A DNA stretch of 64,000 nt from an uncultured Lachnospiraceae bacterium. Lineage in GTDB: Bacteria; Bacillota; Clostridia; Lachnospirales; Lachnospiraceae. The notes under the pieces were generated by a model, which was given only the letters and a program-made list of their open reading frames with translations, made no database searches and had not been told where the DNA came from. The stretch lies in assembly GCA_902776305.1 (NCBI GenBank), contig CACYPS010000018.1, positions 25,110-89,109 on the forward strand, read 5' to 3'. Below are positions 59,001 to 64,000 of the stretch, piece by piece (position 1 is the first letter of the stretch; each line of letters opens with the position of its first letter). A program made the position numbers and the translations under genes.

Positions 59001-61762
59001 CCGCAGATGTCCTCCCGTACGGCACGTATACGATTCAGGAGACCGGGACGAACGGGTCATACCTTCTTACAGACGGTAAGGCGCGTACCTTCAGGATCCG
59101 GAAAAACGGAGAGACCGTTACAGTAGGCACGGATGAAAAAGCCCTTACCTTCCGGGATCAGGTCGTGCGGAACGATATCCGTTTCAATAAGATCGCGGAT
59201 GGTTCAAATGCCCGCATGCAGGGCATTGCCTTTAAAGTGACGAACCTGACAACCGGTGAAGCCCATGTCATTGTGACGGATAAGAACGGTTCTTACAGGT
59301 CCGCGGCATCCTCGAATCCCCATACAGAATCGACAAATGCCAATGACCGTGTCCTTGATGCATATAAAGACGGGGACATGATTAGGACGGAAGACCTTGA
59401 TGCACATGCCGGTACCTGGTTCGGTCTCGGTCGGAAAGGGAGCATGGCAGAGGCGGACGATTCCCTCGGTGCTTTCCCGTATGGTGAATATTCCATGGAA
59501 GAACTGCGCTGTGAGAATAATGAAGGGCATGACCTGATTTCCATCCGCTTCTTTATCGATGAAGATTCCACGGAGGAAGCTTCAGTTGAACTCGGCACCC
59601 TTACGGACGATGAAATGATACCGGAGATCGCCACAGTGGCTCTTGACTCAAAAACAAAAGAGCATCTCGCATCTGCGGGGGAGACACAGATCATTGATAC
59701 CGTTCACTGCATCAATCTTGTTCCGGGCAAATCATATATCCTCAAAGCATCTGCAGCGGATGAGAACGGGGCAGTGCTGAAGTCCGGCAGTAAGAAAGTA
59801 TCCGGTGAGACAGCCTTCACTGCGGAAACATCCGTGATGGATGTCAAAGTGAAACTCGGAAGTTTCGATCCCGGACTTTATAAAGGACAGACAGTGACTG
59901 TATTTGAAAAACTGTATGAAAAGAAGCTGATCGGTACCGGGAGACTGCTGGCTTCTCATGAAGAGCTTGATGACGCAGATCAGCAGATCAGGATCCCGAG
60001 GATCCGTACCAATGCTGAAGATGTCCTGACGAAAAGCCATACAGGCAGTATCGGGAAGGCTGTCCGGATCAGGGATACGGTGACATTCGAGGACCTTATT
60101 CCGGGCAAAGAATACACGGTAAAAGGCACGCTTCATGTCAAGGAGACCACTGAGGTCCTGAAAGATGCACAAGGAAAGGATATAACTGCCGAGCTTACCT
60201 TTACGCCTGCTGAAGCAGCGGGGAGCGTGGAACTCATTTTCACTGTGGATTCGAGCCTGCTTCAGGGACAGACGGTCGTGGCATTTGAAGAACTCGGGTA
60301 TAAAGGTATCGAAGTAGCAGTCCATGCGGACATCAATGACGATGACCAATCGGTATCGTTCCCGAGGATCCGCACGACTCTGACCGGTAAAACGACGGAT
60401 GCGCATGAAGTCCAGGCAGATACGAAGGTCATCCTTACGGACGTTGTAGATTATGAGAACCTTCCTGCTGACGGAAAAACTTCATATATAATGTGCGGCA
60501 GTCTGATGCTGAAGCCGGATACGGAAAATGGAGAAGCAGAAGTCCTTACGGCAGACGGAGAACCGGTAGTATCATCCACATCGTTCACTCCGGAATCACC
60601 CGATGGCAAGGTCATTATGGAATTCGAAGTAGATGCATCATCACTGGCGGGACGTGAAGTCGTTGCCTTCGAAGAATGCATTAGTGCCGAGACCGGGGTC
60701 GCGGTCGCTTCCCACCGGGATATTGATGACATGAACCAGACGGTAAAGGTCATTGATATCGGAACGAAGGCAGAGGCGAAGGATACCGGAAGGCAGGAGA
60801 CCCAGGCAGGTGAAAAGACGGAACTCGTCGACCATGTAATGTATAAAGGCCTGACTGTCGGGAAAGAATATACAGTCAGGGGAAAACTGATGCTTCAGGA
60901 CACCGGTAATGTTCTGAAAGTAAACGGGAAAGAGGTCACAGCTGAGAAGAAGTTCAGGCCTGAAAAGGCAGACGGTATTGTGGATCTGATCTTCACGTTC
61001 GATTCGACGGCTATTGCAGGCCGGAAGGTGGTGGCATTTGAATATCTTTACAATGAAAATGCAAAAATAGCATCTCATGCAGACATCACCGATGAAGATC
61101 AGACTGTCGGCATTGTCCAAATCGGAACGAAGGCCGAGGCAAAAGACACCGGAAAGCAGGAGACAACTGCATCCGGACAGACAACGGTCATTGACCATGT
61201 TTCTTATAAAGGGCTGGTCCCCGGCAGGGAATATGTTCTGAGAGGGGAGCTTGTGCTTTCTGATACAGGTAAGACTCTTACCATCGGAGAGAGGCCGGTC
61301 ACGGGTGAAGTCACATTCAAGCCTGAACGTGCTGACGGAACGGTAGACATGACATTCACGTTTGATTCAAGTGCACTGGCAGGAAAGAAGGTGGTCGCAT
61401 TCGAAGAGCTCTATCAGGATAATGTCAGAATTGCAGCACACTGCGATATAAATGACAGAGAGCAGTCGGTCGATATAAAAAACAAGCCGACTCCGACACC
61501 TACACCGTCTTCACCGACACCTACCCCTAAGACTCCGACTCCTACGCCTAAGACTACAACTCCTACGCCGAGGATCATTACTCCGACGCAACTCAGAAAT
61601 ACGCCTGCGTCAACACCGGCGACATCGGGAAGAACTACGGCAACAACGATTTCGTCACCGGTCAAAACAGGGGATGTGTCACAGCCGATCATCTGGCTGC
61701 TCCTTGCAGGAGGTGCCGCAGTCATACTGGCAGCCCTGCTGCAGAAAAGAAAAGGGAAATGA
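56039..61762 (+). CDS. Giant VaFE-repeat/Cna-B surface adhesin
   Basis: This is a 1907-residue wall-anchored surface protein. The signal peptide is at 1-32. A Ser/Thr/Glu-rich region (about 130-290) includes five 7-residue repeats (SSASAGN type). A thioester-like domain lies at about 320-507 (YSMYCITPDRPSTPG, HYAYAHLAMGLAY). About six SpaA/Cna-B domains follow (514-1194), typical in GTYYVKET and PYGSYKITE. Then come five VaFE repeats (about 1194-1813, VVAFEELY type), which usually form internal isopeptide bonds. A Pro/Thr stalk (TPTPTPSSPTPTPKTPTP) precedes the sorting signal PVKTGD, a membrane helix and KRKGK. The start is TTG 56039, since AAAGGAGG lies 7 bases upstream; an ATG at 56012 has no such site. 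It is probably a sortase substrate helping cell contact. Confidence 0.88.
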   Translation: MKKKRTAILSGLLAAVCVISSVLQPASASASSAVSPVYPGLSEVRAQLDDDEIITAEDITVVIGSDFDIVNDRTGFVIPDDTKVSILFDGAVDEKGTAFSIEKASDYSARYHVDMKSGHPSYQIIRTITVTEKADVSESLTGSGERTDAPAGTENAPDTAPNESSAGTAENNKTSVEDSDTENFEPSADDSKSDVGSSMDDADDSVKNGESQIPVNEKDKENTKDASGTSHDSSISTGTEDSSASVGNSSASAGNGSALAGDSSASAGNSSTQAGDAADPEIDKAWAGAEEALAALTASATANMRFRLFAAAPKAAADTEQVVINCTPGRVTYSTQGYPETPKDLFGTSFYNANGVEYSMYCITPDRPSTPGMGTTVTAARMNDPTMRKLLYYGYLAPGYNASQKVRDLYESLDYTDFSERSHYAYAHLAMGLAYHGIAGRGNWAAGLTARTIENVQRLYNGLAAMPNPPDAFETWMIPHMHDLIQDMAYWKPLSAGEGRLLKKSSSSGTSGNSSYSLEGAVYGVYSDEACTSKVETLTTGSDGRSNTVTLNDGTYYVKETTAPKGFRKDATVYSMVIRAGETTELSVKDEPEKGQVALLKTSSDGGTMPVTGTIYTVYSDPDCKDSVGTLKVKEDGTTSTLSLLFGTYYVKETKAADGYQLDTAVHKVTLKSTDTYTLKLSDKVIRAGVHLEKRDEDANAARAQGDASLKGTTLTITNENDYGVYVGEKTYEKGEVVLTLTSDENGVMTSSKDALPCGSYSFKETAAPEGYRIGKSASGTFKIEAADAGTLKDLTGKGPKDPVIRGGVKICKQDDHYHDDRPQGDASLAGAEYAVVNMSKGSVFVDGKEYGNGDVVMVLTTDKKGFAQADGDTLPYGSYKITEQKAPAGYLLNKEWSRSFTVREDGEIVDLTSEPCEDKVIRGGVAVEKHDKELDLSEALGGASLKGIEFTIRNASEERVHVMGADYGKGEAAARLVTDEEGRASLAADVLPYGTYTIQETGTNGSYLLTDGKARTFRIRKNGETVTVGTDEKALTFRDQVVRNDIRFNKIADGSNARMQGIAFKVTNLTTGEAHVIVTDKNGSYRSAASSNPHTESTNANDRVLDAYKDGDMIRTEDLDAHAGTWFGLGRKGSMAEADDSLGAFPYGEYSMEELRCENNEGHDLISIRFFIDEDSTEEASVELGTLTDDEMIPEIATVALDSKTKEHLASAGETQIIDTVHCINLVPGKSYILKASAADENGAVLKSGSKKVSGETAFTAETSVMDVKVKLGSFDPGLYKGQTVTVFEKLYEKKLIGTGRLLASHEELDDADQQIRIPRIRTNAEDVLTKSHTGSIGKAVRIRDTVTFEDLIPGKEYTVKGTLHVKETTEVLKDAQGKDITAELTFTPAEAAGSVELIFTVDSSLLQGQTVVAFEELGYKGIEVAVHADINDDDQSVSFPRIRTTLTGKTTDAHEVQADTKVILTDVVDYENLPADGKTSYIMCGSLMLKPDTENGEAEVLTADGEPVVSSTSFTPESPDGKVIMEFEVDASSLAGREVVAFEECISAETGVAVASHRDIDDMNQTVKVIDIGTKAEAKDTGRQETQAGEKTELVDHVMYKGLTVGKEYTVRGKLMLQDTGNVLKVNGKEVTAEKKFRPEKADGIVDLIFTFDSTAIAGRKVVAFEYLYNENAKIASHADITDEDQTVGIVQIGTKAEAKDTGKQETTASGQTTVIDHVSYKGLVPGREYVLRGELVLSDTGKTLTIGERPVTGEVTFKPERADGTVDMTFTFDSSALAGKKVVAFEELYQDNVRIAAHCDINDREQSVDIKNKPTPTPTPSSPTPTPKTPTPTPKTTTPTPRIITPTQLRNTPASTPATSGRTTATTISSPVKTGDVSQPIIWLLLAGGAAVILAALLQKRKGK
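56762..56866 (+). repeat. 21-bp tandem repeat in the adhesin gene
   Basis: Five units of 21 bp ((A/G)GCAGTGCTTCTGYAGGAAAC and variants) encode the 7-residue motif SSASAGN, forming a flexible Ser/Ala/Gly spacer. Variation in copy number is likely between strains. Confidence 0.85.
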
Positions 61763-61788
61763 TCAGGATGTGACCTGAGATAGTTCTA

Positions 61789-61840
61789 TTTTTCATCGCG
61801 CATTACTTGCGGCTTCAGGCGTGAGATATGTGTGAGATGT
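61789..61840 (+). repeat. Repeat B fragment inside the mobile element
   Basis: TTTTCATCGCGCATTACTTGCGGCTTCAGGCGTGAGATA-like sequence matches the left end of the copy at 21631 with several changes. It lies 27 bp after the adhesin stop codon. Confidence 0.65.
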
Positions 61841-61854
61841 GAGCTGTGTATGGA

Positions 61855-61880
61855 TCCTGCAAAGAAACTGCAGGACCTTT
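61855..61880 (+). terminator. Weak terminator candidate
   Basis: TCCTGCA/TGCAGGA pairs perfectly around AAGAAAC, followed by CCTTTAC. It lies after the adhesin gene and before the parB operon. Confidence 0.45.
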
Positions 61881-61972
61881 ACACAGCTCTTTCAGTTTAA
61901 AGAACTCAGTTTGGAAGCCTATCAGGGAAAAATCCGGGTGTCTTCTAAATGAGAATGTTGAAGGAGGTTAAC

Positions 61973-62134
61973 ATGACAGAGAATACTGTCGCAAATAAAG
62001 ACAAATCGAGTGAAAAAATGAAGCTCAGATACAGATCTTACTGCAGGGGACTGCTGGCGCTCACAGGAAAGCACACATCAAAGGAGAAACTCCATGGCAG
62101 AAAAGCGAAGAAACCTCGCACTCGCCGGGTATGA
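61973..62134 (+). CDS. Small basic protein upstream of parB
   Basis: This 53-residue, strongly basic protein (MTENTVANKDKSSEKMKLRY..., ending RKAKKPRTRRV) has AAGGAGG 5 bases before its ATG and no membrane helix. Its last 41 bases overlap the start of parB, so it may be a leader that couples parB translation, or a short DNA-binding peptide. No family was recognised. Confidence 0.5.
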   Translation: MTENTVANKDKSSEKMKLRYRSYCRGLLALTGKHTSKEKLHGRKAKKPRTRRV

Positions 62135-63029
62135 TGAGATATTTGGTGGGGATGACAGTCAGGGGAACGGCGGGACTGAGAAGGTACAGATGATTTCCGT
62201 AAAGGAGCTGTTCCCCTTCAAAGATCATCCGTTCAGGGTAGTGGATGATGAAGCGATGCTGAGAACCGTGGAAAGTGTATCGCAGTTTGGAGTTATTGTA
62301 CCTGCCATTGTCAGGCCGCGTGAAGAAGGGGGTTACGAGATTGTATCCGGACATCGCAGGAAACATGCTGCCGAACTTGCGGGGCTTACTGAAATCCCGG
62401 TCATTGTGCGTGATCTGGATGATGATGCCGCAACAATTCTGATGGTCGATTCTAATCTTCAGAGGGAGACGCTGCTTCCGAGTGAGAGGGCGTGGGCGTA
62501 TCGGATGAAAGCTGAGGCATTAAATCATCAGGGAAACAGAGCAGATTTAACTTGTGGCCAAATTGGCCACAAGTTGCCGGGAGTCAAAACACGAGAAGTA
62601 ATTGCAAAAGAGGCTGGAGACAGCGCAAGAAATGTGCAACGTTTTATAAGATTAACCTACCTCTTACCCGACCTCATTGACATGGTCGATGCCGGGAAAC
62701 TCGGTTTCAATGCAGCCGTAGAGCTCTCTTATCTTGACGACCAGCAGCAGTTCGATTTCCTTGATGCAATGGAATATTCTCAGAACGTGCCGTCCCTATC
62801 TCAGGCACAGAAAATCAAAAAGATGTGCCAGAGCGGAGAATGTGATGAGAAAGTCATGCAGACGATGCTTTCAGAGGACAAGAAGCAGCCGGAAGACAAA
62901 GTGACGTTTAAAGGCGATTTCCTTCGGAAGTATTTTCCTAAGAACTACACACCCCAGCAGATGGAAGATGTCATCGTGAAGCTGCTGAAACAATGGCAGA
63001 AAAAAAGACAGCGTGAACAGGAATTGTGA
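62094..63029 (+). CDS. parB: ParB-family partition/DNA-binding protein
   Basis: This 311-residue ParB/Noc-like protein has the N-terminal ParB CTPase/nuclease-like domain with VKELFPFKDHPFRV, YEIVSGHRRKHAAELAGL (GxRR motif), IPVIVRDL and SNLQRETLLPSERAWAYRMK. A helix-turn-helix follows (KLPGVKTREVIAKEAGDSARNVQRFIRLT), then a helical C-terminus. AAAGGAG precedes the ATG. It pairs with ParA upstream to position the element. A 27-nt palindrome lies within its coding sequence (62549-62575), just before the helix-turn-helix. It is followed by pcfB after 12 bases. Confidence 0.92.
   Translation: MAEKRRNLALAGYDEIFGGDDSQGNGGTEKVQMISVKELFPFKDHPFRVVDDEAMLRTVESVSQFGVIVPAIVRPREEGGYEIVSGHRRKHAAELAGLTEIPVIVRDLDDDAATILMVDSNLQRETLLPSERAWAYRMKAEALNHQGNRADLTCGQIGHKLPGVKTREVIAKEAGDSARNVQRFIRLTYLLPDLIDMVDAGKLGFNAAVELSYLDDQQQFDFLDAMEYSQNVPSLSQAQKIKKMCQSGECDEKVMQTMLSEDKKQPEDKVTFKGDFLRKYFPKNYTPQQMEDVIVKLLKQWQKKRQREQEL
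62549..62575 (+). other. 27-nt perfect palindrome inside parB
   Basis: AACTTGTGGCCAA, a single central A, then TTGGCCACAAGTT: 13-bp arms with no mismatch. It encodes LTCGQIGHKL in the parB frame. Possible site for ParB or another regulator, or a cruciform. Confidence 0.6.
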
Positions 63030-63041
63030 GGGGGCGATTAA

Positions 63042-63608
63042 ATGCAGGAAGAAGTTGAGAACAGATCAGTAAATTTAGTAGTCTCTACCGGAAAGCTCTC
63101 TATCCGTATCCTCCTGACTGCCCTTCGAAAATATCTGGATAGCAGAAGCAATAAGCGGAAAATCAGGGCACAGACCATCCGCAGCGAAAAGCGGCAGGTC
63201 AAAATGGCAGGACGACTGGAGCGGGAGCGAGACCGGGTAAGAAAAGAGCTTGAAGGGCCAAGGGGTAAGCAGACAGTAAAACAGCTTATGCAATCCGGAA
63301 AAGATGTCCATCAGATCCCGGTGAATCAGGAGCACTTTCGAGAGTTCCGTAAGGTCCTTAACAAATACGGAGTTGATTTCGCAGTCACTAAAGGAGTCTT
63401 TAATGGCAAGCCAAGATACCTGGTTTTCTTTAAAGCAAAAGATGAGCAGCTTCTGAACCTGGTACTGCAGGAATGCACCCAGAAGCAGCTTGGCATGAAA
63501 AAGCCGGTCCGGAAACAGAGTGTGCTGCAGACATTAGCCAAGATGAAAGCCATCGCGCACAGTACGCCGAAGAAAACACACCAGAAGCAGAGGAGCCATA
63601 CCAGATGA
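63042..63608 (+). CDS. pcfB: PcfB family (DUF3801) conjugation protein
   Basis: This is a 188-residue basic protein of the PcfB/DUF3801 family. It starts MQEEVENRSVNLVVSTGKLSIRILLTALRKYL and continues with a charged helical section and GKQTVKQLMQSGKDVHQIPV, FREFRKVLNKYGVDFAVTK and KPRYLVFFKAKDEQLLNLVLQE. PcfB is an accessory of the relaxosome-coupling protein complex in Gram-positive conjugation. Its stop overlaps the start of virD4 (ATGA), the standard order in Tn1549-like elements. A modest GAGGGGG sequence precedes the start. Confidence 0.9.
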   Translation: MQEEVENRSVNLVVSTGKLSIRILLTALRKYLDSRSNKRKIRAQTIRSEKRQVKMAGRLERERDRVRKELEGPRGKQTVKQLMQSGKDVHQIPVNQEHFREFRKVLNKYGVDFAVTKGVFNGKPRYLVFFKAKDEQLLNLVLQECTQKQLGMKKPVRKQSVLQTLAKMKAIAHSTPKKTHQKQRSHTR

Positions 63609-63913
63609 AATCAGAGGAAATGCGAAAACGGATCATCATGGCTCTCCCGTATGTACTGATCGCGCTTATTGCTACACATTTTGGGCAGGCATGGAGAATG
63701 TCGGAATCATCAGAGCCGGATATGCGGGTCATGGGTTTTCTGGAGATACTTCCTTCAGCATTTTCGGATATACTGCCTTCTTTTCATCCATTTGACCTTC
63801 TTATAGGAGTCACTCTGGCAGCCATTATGCTGTTCATAGTTTACAGCAAACGCAAAAATGCGAAAAAGTACAGGGAAGGGATCGAGTACGGATCTGCCCG
63901 ATGGAGTGCATAA
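63605..63913 (+). pseudogene. virD4: VirD4/TraG coupling protein, 5' fragment interrupted
   Basis: The first 102 residues match the N-terminus of Tn1549-type VirD4 coupling proteins: a helix (IIMALPYVLIALIATHFGQAW), the loop FSDILPSFHPFDLLIGV, a second helix and KKYREGIEYGSARW. The family continues GSARWG... into the ATPase domain with a P-loop, but here two foreign codons and a TAA follow. Sequence after 63904 does not encode VirD4 in any frame. A recombinase gene begins at 63961, so the gene has been split by insertion; the rest should lie beyond the nested element. ATG 63605 overlaps the pcfB stop. Confidence 0.85.
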
Positions 63914-63960
63914 TTTTAAGTGTAAAGGAAGCCTATATGGACGCACAGGAGGTTATGCAC

Positions 63961-64000
63961 ATGACTGATTATAGTAAAATTACAGCCCTTTACTCCCGCC
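63961..64000 (+). CDS. Large serine recombinase, N-terminal start (truncated by window end)
   Basis: Only 13 codons are visible: MTDYSKITALYSR. The ITALY.R stretch is the characteristic start of the catalytic domain of TndX/TnpX-type large serine recombinases, where the following residues would be LS...D and a catalytic serine. AGGAGG (63947-63952) is 8 bases before this ATG; two upstream in-frame ATGs (63937, 63955) are possible. It is the integrase of an element inserted in virD4. The short visible length limits certainty. Confidence 0.7.
   Translation, partial: MTDYSKITALYSR

Overview
The window looks like a chromosomal segment of an anaerobic member of the Clostridia, most likely Lachnospiraceae. 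The evidence is the gene set: a single-chain pyruvate:ferredoxin oxidoreductase, a PPi-type phosphofructokinase, pyruvate phosphate dikinase, strong AGGAGG ribosome binding sites, and a Tn1549-type integrative conjugative element. No rRNA, tRNA or CRISPR array was seen.

Layout. 1-3522: 3' end of aspS, then an unusual LCP-like membrane protein. 3744-17879: one long plus-strand operon for a cell-surface polymer (two glycosyltransferases, a polymerase/ligase-like membrane protein, LicD, YfhO). Embedded in it is an almost complete lasso-peptide-type maturation set: ABC exporter, HPr-kinase-like kinase, PqqD/RRE, transglutaminase-like B2 protease, nucleotidyltransferase and asparagine-synthetase-like cyclase. 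No precursor peptide gene is recognisable. 18255-21418: minus-strand genes for an acidic protein and three membrane proteins. 21501: a 37-residue membrane miniprotein. 21818-23519: a polyol-phosphate dehydrogenase and a TarI/IspD-like cytidylyltransferase, possibly supplying CDP-ribitol (or a similar CDP-polyol) to LicD. 23844-29648: an ABC-F ATPase and nifJ. 30278-36656: a C39-like protein and an 1835-residue helicase/nuclease of the DUF4011 type. 36758-42184: M16C peptidase, era, recO, lipoprotein. 42438-43874: glyS. 44162-47720: a zinc-ribbon/TPM/SPFH trio matching Bacillus ydjG-ydjH-ydjI but without pspA. 47986-52333: pfp and ppdK, which with nifJ give a PPi-linked route from fructose-6-phosphate to acetyl-CoA.

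From about 52.4 kb to the end lies the left part of an integrative conjugative element: DUF5688 protein, RepA, ParA, a giant VaFE/Cna-B surface adhesin, ParB, PcfB and VirD4. The virD4 gene breaks off after its conserved GSARW motif at 63904. Within 60 bp a large serine recombinase begins, so a second mobile element appears to be inserted in the conjugation coupling gene.

Non-coding DNA is unusually structured. Two families of palindromic dispersed repeats (A, three copies; B, five copies or fragments) lie just after stop codons. There are tandem arrays of 60-62 bp and 68 bp, plus several smaller repeats. Protein names rest on motif recognition by eye; no database search was run.
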